From Anaerolineales bacterium (GTDB lineage Bacteria; Chloroflexota; Anaerolineae; Anaerolineales; Villigracilaceae), in NCBI GenBank assembly GCA_026928255.1, contig JAIXKJ010000008.1:721298-785297 (forward strand): a stretch of DNA of 64,000 nucleotides, read 5' to 3'. The notes beneath the pieces were generated by a model. That model did not search any database, was not told the DNA's origin, and saw nothing but the letters and a program-made list of their open reading frames with translations. This document shows positions 27,659 through 39,488 of this stretch, piece after piece (within the stretch, counting starts at the first letter, position 1; each line of letters begins with the position of its first letter). The translations under genes and the position numbers were made by a program.

Positions 27659-28870
27659 TTATTTGACCATGCCCATGGCTTTGCCCGCTTGGTAGATGAC
27701 GTCCATCGCATATTCGATGTCGGCGGGGTTGTGGGCGGCGGTTACGGTGGCGCGCAGGCGCGACATGCCTTCTTGCACGGCGGGCGAGACGACCGGCAGC
27801 ACGAAGACGTCTTGCTCTTGGCAGCGTTTGGTCAGTTCAAAGGCTTTTTCGTCCGTGCCGCATAAAACGGGGACGATGGCGGTTTCGGTTAAGAGCGTGT
27901 CGAAGCCCATGCCTTTTAAGCCGTCAATGAAGAGGCGCGTGTTGGCGTTGAGGCGTTCGAGGCGTTCGGGTTCGTCGAGGATGATTTTGAAGGCTTCGTT
28001 GGCGGCGGCGGCTTGAGCGGGCGGAAGCGCGGCGGAGAAGATGTAAGCGCGGCTGCCGTGCCGCAGAAAGTCGATCAACTCTTTTTTGCCGGCCACATAG
28101 CCGCCGACGGAGGGAATGGTTTTGCTGAGCGTTCCCATTTTGATGTCAATGGCGTCGTAGAGGTTGAAGTATTCTTCGATGCCGGTGCCTTTTTCGCCCA
28201 GCACGCCCAACGAATGCGCTTCGTCAATCATCAGCCAGGCGTTGTATTTTTGCGCCAACTCGGCGATGCGCGGCAGGTCAATGATGTCGCCGTCCATGCT
28301 GAAGACGGAATCGGCGATGATTAATTTTGAGACTTCGGACGGCGCGTTTTTGAGCAGACCTTCGAGGTGTTCCATGTCGTTGTGGCGGAAGCGGCGAAAT
28401 TCCGCGCCAGACATGAGGCAGCCGTCCACGATGGAGGCGTGGTTGATCTTGTCGGAGAAGACGTAATCGCCGCGTCCCATTAACGTGGAGATGGTCGTCA
28501 GGTTGGTTACATAGCCCGACGTGTAGGTTACGGCGGATTCGGCGTGTTTGAAGTTGGCGATGGTTTCTTCCAACTCGTTGTGCAGGTCGAGCGTTCCAGC
28601 CAGCGTGCGGACGCCGTGCGTCCCTGTGCCGTATTTGTCCACGGCGCGTTTGGCGGCTTCGTTGATGCGCGGGTGACCGATTAAGCCTAAGTACGAGTAA
28701 GAGGCGTACATGCCCATCACGCGCCCGTTGACGCGCACTTTTGATTCGGGCAGCATTTCTTGCACCGCTTGATTGTAAAAGTAATAGTCGTTGTCTTTTA
28801 GGGAATCCAGGCGTTGCTTGAGAGCGGCGATGCGCCGAGCGCTGTTGTTGTCTATACTGTGGAAATCCAT
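27659..28870 (-). CDS. PLP-dependent alpha-oxoamine synthase (KBL/AONS/SPT family)
   Basis: The 403-residue fold type I enzyme shows YASYSYLGLIGHPRI, GTGTHGVRTLAGTLDLHNELE, IDEAHSLGVLG (D216 and H219 contact PLP) and GTLSKTIPSVGGY with the Schiff-base Lys250. These are signatures of the family that condenses an amino acid with an acyl-CoA: glycine C-acetyltransferase, 8-amino-7-oxononanoate synthase or serine palmitoyltransferase. Motifs seen here do not separate them, and no biotin or threonine genes are nearby. GGAGG lies 5 nt before the ATG. Confidence 0.85.
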   Translation of the reverse strand: MDFHSIDNNSARRIAALKQRLDSLKDNDYYFYNQAVQEMLPESKVRVNGRVMGMYASYSYLGLIGHPRINEAAKRAVDKYGTGTHGVRTLAGTLDLHNELEETIANFKHAESAVTYTSGYVTNLTTISTLMGRGDYVFSDKINHASIVDGCLMSGAEFRRFRHNDMEHLEGLLKNAPSEVSKLIIADSVFSMDGDIIDLPRIAELAQKYNAWLMIDEAHSLGVLGEKGTGIEEYFNLYDAIDIKMGTLSKTIPSVGGYVAGKKELIDFLRHGSRAYIFSAALPPAQAAAANEAFKIILDEPERLERLNANTRLFIDGLKGMGFDTLLTETAIVPVLCGTDEKAFELTKRCQEQDVFVLPVVSPAVQEGMSRLRATVTAAHNPADIEYAMDVIYQAGKAMGMVK

Positions 28871-28922
28871 TCAGTCCTCCAATAAGGGAATATCCAAGTT
28901 TAGCCGAGCGCGGGTAGATTGT

Positions 28923-29130
28923 CTAGTAGGGAGTTGGCTTCTGTTCGAGCGAGCAGGGGCGTCGCTTTTGCGTGTTCGTATTTGCTGGGGATGTCAACGC
29001 TTGCGTTTTTGCAACTTCTGCCAGTTTCTTGAGAATTCTTTCAAATGTGCCGGCTTTGACCCATTCTTGGAGATAGGTTTGGTACGAGGGATGCCAATCG
29101 AGGCGGATGAGCGGATTGTGTCTTTTTCTC
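28923..29130 (-). pseudogene. IS5-like (DUF4096-type) transposase N-terminal remnant
   Basis: In one minus-strand frame the residues LDWHPSYQTYLQEWVKAG then TFERILKKLAEVAK match the W.....P.y.tvy..f..W...G.fe.il..L pattern of the N-terminal domain of IS5-group transposases. The downstream catalytic part is missing and no start belongs to it: the open frame runs on from the preceding secreted-protein gene after about 29130. I read it as the scar of an insertion that truncated that gene. No terminal inverted repeats were found. Confidence 0.6.
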
Positions 29131-29961
29131 GATTTGTGCGCCAAAGCCTTCGCGCAAGTAAAAGTTGACATTGGCGCTGGGAGCGATGACGCCTGTGTAG
29201 CGACAGAGGTAGGGATTGGCAGGGTTGAGCGGGGCAGGACAAGAGCAGACATAATTTTTGTCGCCTGTCTGGGCGCTCAGGTCGAGGGTGACACTGAAAT
29301 TGGAGCCTGCGGAGCTGGTGTTGATGGAAAAGATGTTGGTGGTGGCGAAGCCGAAGCTAGCGGGATAGGACTTGCCTCCTTTGCTGGCGGCGAGGTTCCA
29401 GCCTGTGAGGGTGAGGGGGTTATTGTCTACTTGGGCGCAGAAGTTGCCGCTGGCGACCGCAGCAGTGTCGAGCTGGATGGAGCCTTGTATCACGGGTGGC
29501 TGTGTGGGTGCAGGTGAGGGAGTGCCTGTGGGGGTGGGCGTGGAGTCGCCATCATCTCCGCCCTCGCCGCCACCTGGGGTTGGGGTGGGAGTAGGGGCGC
29601 AGTTGCAGAGGACATCGGCGGTTTCGTAGATGCAGTTGCCGCCCACATTTTTGCAAGAATCGCATGAGGTTCGATCACAACAAACTCCTGGTGCAGGATG
29701 TTTATTATAAGGGTCGCTTAGGTCTTGGCAGTTATTACCAGCATTTGTGTCATAACAGTTGTAAGTGGCGCACTCACCCGCAATGGGGCAATTCTCATCG
29801 GTAGGATAATTGAGGGCGTGGGAATAAGTGCAAGTTTGGATGCCACAGTAGCCACTACAAGGGTCACAGGTCGTAGGGTTACATGCTGCTGAGATAGAGC
29901 TCTTAGTTGTCAGCAAGAGAAGGAAAAAAATAGCAATGCCAGTAATAAGTTTTAATCGCAT
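29041..29961 (-). pseudogene. Secreted Cys-rich protein, probably truncated at its C-terminus
   Basis: The open frame has 306 residues: a signal peptide (about 1-26, LITGIAIFFLLLLTT), a Cys-rich region with repeated C-x2-4-C pairs (about 27-120), a Pro/Thr/Gly linker (PTPTPTPGGGEGG), then a domain of short beta-like strands. After about residue 278 the sequence becomes EKKTQSAHPPRLASLVPN, which is the transposase remnant read in another frame, so the native C-terminus is lost. Base composition is lower in G+C than in neighbouring genes. The family is not recognised. Confidence 0.6.
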
Positions 29962-30536
29962 AAGCCAGTAGCAACAATTTTTTGTACATAATTAGTCCTA
30001 GTTGGGTCAAAATCTGCGGTGAGTTGGACGAGGAGCAAGGTAAGCTGATTGCTTTGCTCGACGAAGTCATTGAAGCTGATGATTGTTTCTCCAGGAACAA
30101 AGAGGGGTTCCCCATCCTTGACGGGAATCTTTAGGTTGCGCAAAGCAAAACTTTTACCCGTATTGGGGTCAGTATAGATTTCTGGCACACAGTACATGGT
30201 TTGAGCTGGAGATAGTTTTAGCATAGCAGGTTCGAATAAATTATTTTGAGTAAAGGCGATGGCAGCTCTGATATGGAGGATTTGTGAACTCTCATCGTAT
30301 CGGTCAAAGTAGCCTTTGAGGACCGCATAATTATGCAAACCGTCGGAATTGTCAGTTTTGGCGACTTTGGAGCGGTCTGGAATCTGCAATTTTATATTGG
30401 CTTTTTCCCATTGACCAGTAAATTGATTGTAAATATCACCTTCTAATTTATTGTCTTGAGTTTGGCGAAATAGATAATAATAACTAGCAAAAATAAACAA
30501 GGCAATTAGTAATAAAACGAGCCATACCTTCTTCAC
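29952..30536 (-). CDS. Membrane-anchored extracytoplasmic protein, unknown
   Basis: The 194-residue protein has one N-terminal transmembrane helix (VWLVLLLIALFIFASYYYLF) and then an extracytoplasmic domain of about 170 residues. I do not recognise the fold. Codons are AT-rich compared with the flanking chromosome, as in the rest of this island. Its end overlaps the start of the secreted Cys-rich gene by 10 nt, so the two form one transcription unit that probably moved together. Confidence 0.6.
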   Translation of the reverse strand: MKKVWLVLLLIALFIFASYYYLFRQTQDNKLEGDIYNQFTGQWEKANIKLQIPDRSKVAKTDNSDGLHNYAVLKGYFDRYDESSQILHIRAAIAFTQNNLFEPAMLKLSPAQTMYCVPEIYTDPNTGKSFALRNLKIPVKDGEPLFVPGETIISFNDFVEQSNQLTLLLVQLTADFDPTRTNYVQKIVATGLCD

Positions 30537-30594
30537 CCGCTCAGTGTAGCATGTTCGGTTGAACTAAAACAACAGGATATTAGATATCAGTCTT

Positions 30595-31785
30595 TTAGTT
30601 GCCTGATTCTTTTACAAGTTGGTTTGCTGTTATTAACACTAGATCATTGCTGGTTTTTTCCCCTGTAATGATACCCTCAGTCAGATGTGGTGGCGCAAGT
30701 CCTTCATAGTCAGTGGTGACTTCTTCTCCATTTGATCTCGGATAGGTAGTAGCAAAGGCTGCTTTTTGGTCGGTTAAATACATCACATAATATAAGTTGT
30801 TTTCCCCCAGTTCTTGCCAGAAAGGGGTTCGCGTGGTAATTTTTCCAGAACTTCTGGCTGTTAAGTTATCTTCATAAAGAGCCATGTTGCCAGTTAAGAG
30901 TACCGTCTGCACTGAAAATGGGTTATTTTCGTTTATGATATAACCGATCAGAGTGCCAGCATCACCAAAACCAACAATGTTAATTCCTCCCACTTCTTTG
31001 CTCAGGATAATGATGGGCTGCATAGTTCTTTGACGACCATCATCTTTTTTAAACTCATACTCTGGGATAGTTAAGCCAAGTAGGTGTTTGTTTTCTTCTG
31101 TCACCCACTGCAGGTCAACAATTTCCGTATCGGGCCAGTTGAAATCGCCATTTTTAATGTCCTCTGCTGATTTGATGTTTTGCGAACCAGCAATCTTCAC
31201 CCACCCGCCCTCGTAGAAAATATGGGTGTATCCTTCAGCATCAACAACTTTGGGAAGATACAGTGTAATGGTTTGCTCTTTGGCAGTGGTGCCATTATCC
31301 ACAGGCAGGAAATCGCCAGTGTTGGGGTCAATGTAAAATTTTTTGCCCGATGGGTCAGTCCAAATCACGGGGTTATCGCCGCGCAGTTCATTTTTTAGGT
31401 CACAGTAGGCAATGCTAAACTCCTGTCTGAGTGCAAGGGGTAGGGAATCAATTACACTACTGTCGATCTCCCCATCCAAATACAACTGCGCCATCTCTTT
31501 TGCATGGCTACTTAACTCCTGCGCTAACTGCGCCTGCTGCTCAAGCGTGAGCGCGCTGATGTCCACTGTCTCGCCGGCGAGGACGTCGGCGGCTAGTTCT
31601 TCAATCGTCTTTACTTTTTCCGTCGGCGTTGGGACGATTTTCGTGTTTTCAACTGGGGGCGTTTCAGTGGATAGCGGCGTTGAAGCAACCGTCGCTTGCG
31701 CTGGCGGCGCGGATGCGGCGGTTGTTCGCGGAGCGCAGGCGGTCAGCAAAAAACTTATGATAAGTAAAATTTGAAACGGTTTCAT
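30595..31785 (-). CDS. Lipoprotein of unknown function
   Basis: The 396-residue protein has a lipoprotein signal (FLLTAC lipobox, Cys at about 17) followed by a Thr/Pro-rich linker. The first 80 or so residues use G+C-rich codons like the host genome, while the rest is AT-rich, so the gene may be a chimera. The C-terminal domain (about 100-396) has repeated W/Y-rich strands and no motif I can name. Its ribosome site lies on the broken end of the nucleotidyltransferase gene. The mature protein would be tethered to the outer face of the membrane. Confidence 0.65.
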   Translation of the reverse strand: MKPFQILLIISFLLTACAPRTTAASAPPAQATVASTPLSTETPPVENTKIVPTPTEKVKTIEELAADVLAGETVDISALTLEQQAQLAQELSSHAKEMAQLYLDGEIDSSVIDSLPLALRQEFSIAYCDLKNELRGDNPVIWTDPSGKKFYIDPNTGDFLPVDNGTTAKEQTITLYLPKVVDAEGYTHIFYEGGWVKIAGSQNIKSAEDIKNGDFNWPDTEIVDLQWVTEENKHLLGLTIPEYEFKKDDGRQRTMQPIIILSKEVGGINIVGFGDAGTLIGYIINENNPFSVQTVLLTGNMALYEDNLTARSSGKITTRTPFWQELGENNLYYVMYLTDQKAAFATTYPRSNGEEVTTDYEGLAPPHLTEGIITGEKTSNDLVLITANQLVKESGN

Positions 31786-31798
31786 CTTGCGCCTTTCC

Positions 31799-31915
31799 TA
31801 AAAGACTAACAGCAACACCGCCAATAATCACTCCCTGATAGCGGTGTTTTTCCAACAAGCGATTAAGCGACTCAATCGTGGCGCGAAACGGCTCGACGTT
31901 TTTATCCAGTTTCAT
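31799..31915 (-). pseudogene. Nucleotidyltransferase (AbiEii-like) gene, N-terminal stub
   Basis: About 40 residues are preserved: MKLDKNVEPFRATIESL, then NRLLEKHRYQGVIIGGVAVSL. The IGG-(V)-A-(V)-(S)-L helix start is the first motif of AbiEii/MenA-type nucleotidyltransferases, but the metal-binding DxD that should follow is gone. The frame runs into the lipoprotein gene at about 31795. The start overlaps the upstream small gene by 14 nt, the arrangement of a two-gene toxin-antitoxin-like operon. It is probably non-functional. Confidence 0.65.
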
Positions 31916-32126
31916 AATGCGCCCTTAATTTAGCCCACCGCGCAAAAACTTCTATCTCGCTTTCGTCCCTCTCGATATTCATGCCTGTTGAGATAGCAAA
32001 GCGGACAATTGCATTTAGTTTTTGCCAATGTTCTTCCAAGGTCATGGCGCGTAACTCCTGACGTTCAAATTCTTCCGCCTCTTTCCAACGTCCGCGCAGG
32101 TGATAGACCAGTTCTTCTTGGTTCAT
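31902..32126 (-). CDS. Small protein, candidate partner of the truncated nucleotidyltransferase
   Basis: The 74-residue protein is helical and charged, with no signal or membrane segment. It precedes and overlaps the nucleotidyltransferase stub, so it may be the antitoxin-side or accessory gene of that pair; this is inferred from position only. TATAAT (extended as TGC-TATAAT) ends 6 nt before the ATG with no Shine-Dalgarno, so the transcript is probably leaderless. Confidence 0.6.
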   Translation of the reverse strand: MNQEELVYHLRGRWKEAEEFERQELRAMTLEEHWQKLNAIVRFAISTGMNIERDESEIEVFARWAKLRAHYETG

Positions 32127-32154
32127 AACTTAATTATAGCATGTAAAAATTGTC

Positions 32155-35647
<3,493 letters not shown>

Positions 35648-35667
35648 GCTGCCCTTTCTGCGGGCGT

Positions 35668-36423
35668 TTATCCCTTGATTTGATCTACGACGCTGCGTAA
35701 CCCTTGCGTTACGGGGTGATCGGGAAATTGAACGGAAAAAATGCCGGAACTGGCGAGCATCATCATTTCGTCCGAATGCGGCAGCACCGCGCCGACGGTC
35801 GCTTCGTAGGTCTGTTCGACGCGCGCGCGAACTTCGTCGAAGTCCCAGCCGCTGGGCGTTTTGTTGACGAGGATGAGCATCTTCGGCACGCCCAATTTTT
35901 TGGCGACGTCCACCGTTACCGCCGTGCCTTGATAATCCTGTTGGTCGGGGCGCATGATGATGACCAGCGCGTTGGAAATGGCGATGGAGAGCAGCGTCTC
36001 TTCGTTGAGGCCGGGGTGCGTGTCAATCAGCAAATAGTCTAATTTTAGTTTTTCGATCACGTCGCGGAAGCCGTCGTTGAGCAAGCCCACGTCGTAGCCT
36101 TCGCGCAGGATGCGCGCAATTTCGCCGGCTTTGATGCTGGAAGGGATGAGGAAAATTTGACCTTTGACTTCCGCGCCGATATGGCCGCTGACGTCTTGCG
36201 CCGCCTGTTCGATGGTGCATTTGCCCCAAAGGTAATCGTTGAGCGAATGCTCCATGTCCGATTCGTCTAAGTTGAAAAGGACGTGGATGCCGGGCGAGGC
36301 GATGTCCGTATCCACAACGCCGACGCGCGCGCCGTCCATTGCCAGAAGCGCGGCGATGTTCGCCGTCGTGTTAGATTTTCCCGTGCCGCCGCGAAAAGAG
36401 TGAACTGAAATGATTCTAGACAT
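35668..36423 (-). CDS. MinD/ParA-like ATPase, copy 1
   Basis: The 251-residue P-loop ATPase starts IISVHSFRGGTGKSNTTANIA. The deviant Walker A has Arg instead of the usual signature Lys (R-G-G-T-G-K-S). VGVVDTDIASPGIHVLF is the A' motif and LLIDTHPGLNEETLLSIAIS the Walker B region with DTHPG in place of DTPAG. No MinD membrane-targeting helix is obvious at the C-terminus. A paralogue lies at 39489 on the other strand. MinD/ParA ATPases position or recruit partners by ATP-dependent dimerisation; here the cargo is unknown. Confidence 0.85.
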   Translation of the reverse strand: MSRIISVHSFRGGTGKSNTTANIAALLAMDGARVGVVDTDIASPGIHVLFNLDESDMEHSLNDYLWGKCTIEQAAQDVSGHIGAEVKGQIFLIPSSIKAGEIARILREGYDVGLLNDGFRDVIEKLKLDYLLIDTHPGLNEETLLSIAISNALVIIMRPDQQDYQGTAVTVDVAKKLGVPKMLILVNKTPSGWDFDEVRARVEQTYEATVGAVLPHSDEMMMLASSGIFSVQFPDHPVTQGLRSVVDQIKG

Positions 36424-36471
36424 GCGCCTTCTCCAATATAAAAGGTTTGAATTGCGTAAACGTCAAGTTGA

Positions 36472-36499
36472 ATTATAGTACAACTGAAATGAAAATCAA
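36472..36499 (-). promoter_or_regulatory. Promoter of the MinD-like/partner operon (copy 1)
   Basis: On the minus strand, TTGATT (36499-36494), a 16-bp spacer and TATAAT (36477-36472) form a strong sigma-70-like promoter about 50 nt upstream of the gene. Confidence 0.7.
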
Positions 36500-36532
36500 T
36501 CCCTACAATTTGAAGAATATTTGTGTTATATT

Positions 36533-36552
36533 GCCTTTCCAAACGGAAAGGC
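36533..36552. promoter_or_regulatory. Perfect palindrome upstream of the ECF sigma gene
   Basis: GCCTTTCC-AAAC-GGAAAGGC lies directly after a TATATT (36527-36532) and 39 bp before the sigma factor ATG. It has no T tract, so it is more likely an operator or 5'-UTR hairpin than a terminator. Confidence 0.5.
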
Positions 36553-36591
36553 GAAATCACAACCCATTTCTGCCTTTATTAGCGACTGATT

Positions 36592-37143
36592 ATGCAGAAC
36601 AACTCTCCTCACCAGCAAGAGATTAGCGACGAAGTCCTCATTCGGAGATATTTGAATGGGGAAGTTGAGGTTTTTGACTTGCTTTATTACCGTCATTTGC
36701 CGAAAGTTCACAAGCGGGTGCGCTATGTCATTCCGCCCAACGACGTGGAAGACGTAACGCAGGAAGTTTTCATCGCCGCCGTCAAAGCCTTGCCTTCTTT
36801 TCGCGGCGACGCAAAATTCAGCACCTGGCTGCGGACTCTGACGAATCACAAAGTGGCGGAGTATTATCGCAAGCGTTCGCGCAAGCAAGAGCCTCAAATT
36901 GCCGCGCTGACCGAAACGCTGGCGCATCCGGATAATTTGTCGTTTCATTCCGTCGAGGAGCGAATTTACTTGCAGCGAGCGTTGATGAGTCTGCCTGAAA
37001 ATTATCGAGAGATTTTATTGTTGCGTTTTGCCGAAGGGTTGCAATTTAATGAAATTGCCGAAGCCGGCAATCGGAATTTGGAAGCCACAAAATCGTTGTT
37101 TCGCCGAGCCGTTACCGCGTTGCGTCATTGTTTGGAAGAATAA
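36592..37143 (+). CDS. ECF-type RNA polymerase sigma factor 1
   Basis: The 183-residue protein has sigma region 2 (VFDLLYYRHLPKVHKRVRYV, DVEDVTQEVFIAAVKALPSF, FSTWLRTLTNHKVAEYYRK) and region 4 (LMSLPENYREILLLRFAEGL, then QFNEIAEAGNRN) but no regions 1 or 3, the ECF layout. It is followed after 2 nt by a membrane protein that is a candidate anti-sigma factor and then by a PrsW-type protease, the protein class that starts release of SigW in Bacillus subtilis. Confidence 0.9.
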   Translation: MQNNSPHQQEISDEVLIRRYLNGEVEVFDLLYYRHLPKVHKRVRYVIPPNDVEDVTQEVFIAAVKALPSFRGDAKFSTWLRTLTNHKVAEYYRKRSRKQEPQIAALTETLAHPDNLSFHSVEERIYLQRALMSLPENYREILLLRFAEGLQFNEIAEAGNRNLEATKSLFRRAVTALRHCLEE

Positions 37144-37145
37144 GC

Positions 37146-37586
37146 ATGAATCAGAGGAACGAATCTGTAGAGATGGATAATCAACTTGCGGAATTTTCGG
37201 ATCGGATTTTGAACGACGAAGAAACCGCTCGCGCCGAAGGATTGACGGGCGAACTGGCGGATTTAGAAAAAACCGTCCTGCGGTTGAATGCCGCCGCCTC
37301 GCAAGAGGCGTTAAACGAAGCGCAATCCAAGCGGATGCTCTTGCGCCTTAAAGAACGAATGCGGCGCGAGCAAGAAGAAAAAGCGCCGTTCTGGAAGCGT
37401 TTTTTCAACCCGCAATTTGGCTTTCTCGTCGTTGCCGCGGCGCTGACGCTCTTCCTTGTCGTTAACGCGCCCGCCGTCGTCAACCCCGACTTGTCCGGAA
37501 CGGCGACTTCAAAAAGCGGCGTTTATGTCGCGGCGGGCGTGTTGACCTTGTTCATGGCAGCGTATTGGCTCATGCGTAAAAAATAA
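37146..37586 (+). CDS. Candidate membrane anti-sigma factor
   Basis: The protein has about 146 residues from ATG 37146. The N-terminal 90 residues are helical and charged, with no zinc-binding HxxxCxxC motif. Two transmembrane helices follow at about 97-117 and 125-142. Position right after an ECF sigma gene, a cytoplasmic helical domain and a membrane anchor are what an anti-sigma factor needs, but the family is not recognised. If correct, its membrane part would be the natural substrate for the intramembrane protease encoded next. Confidence 0.65.
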   Translation: MNQRNESVEMDNQLAEFSDRILNDEETARAEGLTGELADLEKTVLRLNAAASQEALNEAQSKRMLLRLKERMRREQEEKAPFWKRFFNPQFGFLVVAAALTLFLVVNAPAVVNPDLSGTATSKSGVYVAAGVLTLFMAAYWLMRKK

Positions 37587-37624
37587 AATAAAAGGCGTCG
37601 CCGCGATTCTGTAATCCTCTTTTC

Positions 37625-37653
37625 TTGCAGGGCGTGTGCAGATAAGGTATGAT
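37625..37653 (+). promoter_or_regulatory. Promoter of the protease-cNMP gene, leaderless type
   Basis: TTGCAG (37625-37630), 17 bp, TATGAT (37648-37653), then 6 nt to the ATG. The start of transcription would coincide with the start codon. Confidence 0.65.
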
Positions 37654-37659
37654 TCGTCT

Positions 37660-39474
37660 ATGCTCGTAATCGCCCTGATTATCGCCTTTACTTTTCCCAT
37701 TGCGTTTTTAATTGCCTTAAAGCGTTTTGACTTATATCAAACCAATAAGCCTTATCTAAACTTGCTGACGTTGGCGGGCGGCGTGGCGGCGTATTTCTTC
37801 GCCGCGCAAATTAATCCCTTGTTTGTCAAAACAGGGCTGGCGTCGTGGAGTCAAGTAGCGCGCTTCATCGCCCCCGTTTTGGAAGAGATATTGAAATCTG
37901 TCATTTTGATTTATTTGATTCGTCAGGCAGATTTCAACTACATCGTGGACGGCGCGTTGTACGGCTTCGGCGCGGGCGTCGGCTTTGCGGTGATGGAAAA
38001 TTACGAATACGTCGTCGGGCATCCGCAGGTGGCGTTGATGTTGGCGCTGGCTCGCGTCTTTTCCACGAACTTAATGCACGCCGCCGGCAGCGGAATCATC
38101 GGGACGGCGTTCGCCTATCAGCGCGGCGACAAAAACCGAAAACGCGGCGCGGAAATTATCGTCGGCGGCTATGTCGTCGCCGTCGTTTTTCACGCCTTGT
38201 TCAACGCGATGGTCGGCGCGGGCGCGGCGCTCTTCGTCGCTATCGGGTACGGCGTAATCGGCTTAACGGTCATCTGGCTGATTATTCGGCGCGGCATGAA
38301 AATTCAAAAGCAGTGGGTTGCCGAGACGTTAAGCAAAGCCGACCGCGTTACGCTGGAAGAGACCAAAGCCGTCAGCAATATCGAGTTGATTAACGAAGCC
38401 TTGACTCCTATCGAGCGGCGCTTCGGCAAGAACAGCGCCGCGTTGGTGCGGAAGTTGATTTATAAGCAAGCGGAAATCGGCATCAAACAAAAGTTATTGG
38501 AAAGCGCCTCTGTCGAAACGCGCAAAGAAGACCTTAGCGCCGCCATTCGAGATTTGAGACAAGAGATGGACGCGCTGAGAAGTCAAATTGGACCGTATTG
38601 CATGATGGCGGTGCGCGAAGTGTACATCGGGCAGGAAGCCAGAATTTGGGAACTGCTCAACGCCCGCATTGCCGCGGCGGGGACGACGCAAAAAGGCGGC
38701 GGTTTGTGGGACCGCGTCGTCGAGAAGACGAAGAAAAAAGAAATTCAAGATCCGCTCGTTTTGCAAAAATTGCGCCAAGCGGAAATTTTCAGAGAACTTT
38801 CCGACGACGCGCTTAACGCCGTCGCGGACAGCGTCGCGTTGCGCCGTTTTGCGCCGAACGAAGCGCTGATGCGAAAGGGCGAAGACGCGGATTCTTTCTT
38901 CGTCGTCTTAAACGGGCGAGTCAAAATTACGACGGCTGACTCGCACGGACAAGAACTGATCATTAACCAAGTCGGTTCGGGCGAGGCAATCGGCGAACTG
39001 TCCATCATAGACGAACGTCCGCGTTCGGCGAGCGTGATTGCGTTGGAAGACATCGAAGCGGCGGAGTTGACGAAGGAATCTTTCTTCGCGCTGCTGACTC
39101 AACGTCTGGATGTGGCGCGCGGGGTTTTGAAAGGCTTTTCCAGCCGCCTGCGATTTTCCACGACCTATATCGAAAAGTTGATGGATTGGTCGCAAAAAAT
39201 ATCGGCGGGCGATTTCTCCTTTTTGGAGAAAGCCGAATCCGCGAACGAGAACGACGACGAAAAAGCGGCGCGAATGCTTTCCGCGTTTTATAAAATGGGG
39301 CAAGACGTGCAAGCGCGCGAAGAAGAATTAAAACGTCAGGTGCAAGAGTTGACGTTTCAAATTGACCAAGAACGCCGCAAGCGCGAATTTGAAGAAATTA
39401 CCGGCACCGAGTTTTACGCGAAGTTGAAAGAGCAAGCCCGCGAACTTCGTCAAAAACGTCGGCAAGATTCATAA
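37660..39474 (+). CDS. PrsW-type intramembrane protease fused to a cyclic-nucleotide-binding domain
   Basis: The protein has 604 residues. Residues 1-210 form seven or eight helices carrying the PrsW motifs: E75-E-I-L-K, F-A-V-M-E113-N-Y-E-Y, H140 in NLMHAAGSG, and F-H178-ALFN. A charged helical linker (about 215-365) leads to a cNMP-binding domain (about 370-490) with an intact phosphate-binding cassette, G445-E-L ... P-R455-S-A. A final coiled coil (about 535-600) follows. PrsW cleaves the anti-sigma factor RsiW in B. subtilis. The fusion predicts protease activity controlled by cAMP or cGMP from the cytoplasm. The ATG at 37660 is chosen because of the promoter ending 6 nt before it. Confidence 0.85.
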   Translation: MLVIALIIAFTFPIAFLIALKRFDLYQTNKPYLNLLTLAGGVAAYFFAAQINPLFVKTGLASWSQVARFIAPVLEEILKSVILIYLIRQADFNYIVDGALYGFGAGVGFAVMENYEYVVGHPQVALMLALARVFSTNLMHAAGSGIIGTAFAYQRGDKNRKRGAEIIVGGYVVAVVFHALFNAMVGAGAALFVAIGYGVIGLTVIWLIIRRGMKIQKQWVAETLSKADRVTLEETKAVSNIELINEALTPIERRFGKNSAALVRKLIYKQAEIGIKQKLLESASVETRKEDLSAAIRDLRQEMDALRSQIGPYCMMAVREVYIGQEARIWELLNARIAAAGTTQKGGGLWDRVVEKTKKKEIQDPLVLQKLRQAEIFRELSDDALNAVADSVALRRFAPNEALMRKGEDADSFFVVLNGRVKITTADSHGQELIINQVGSGEAIGELSIIDERPRSASVIALEDIEAAELTKESFFALLTQRLDVARGVLKGFSSRLRFSTTYIEKLMDWSQKISAGDFSFLEKAESANENDDEKAARMLSAFYKMGQDVQAREEELKRQVQELTFQIDQERRKREFEEITGTEFYAKLKEQARELRQKRRQDS

Positions 39475-39488
39475 TCTCGGAGGTTTGC

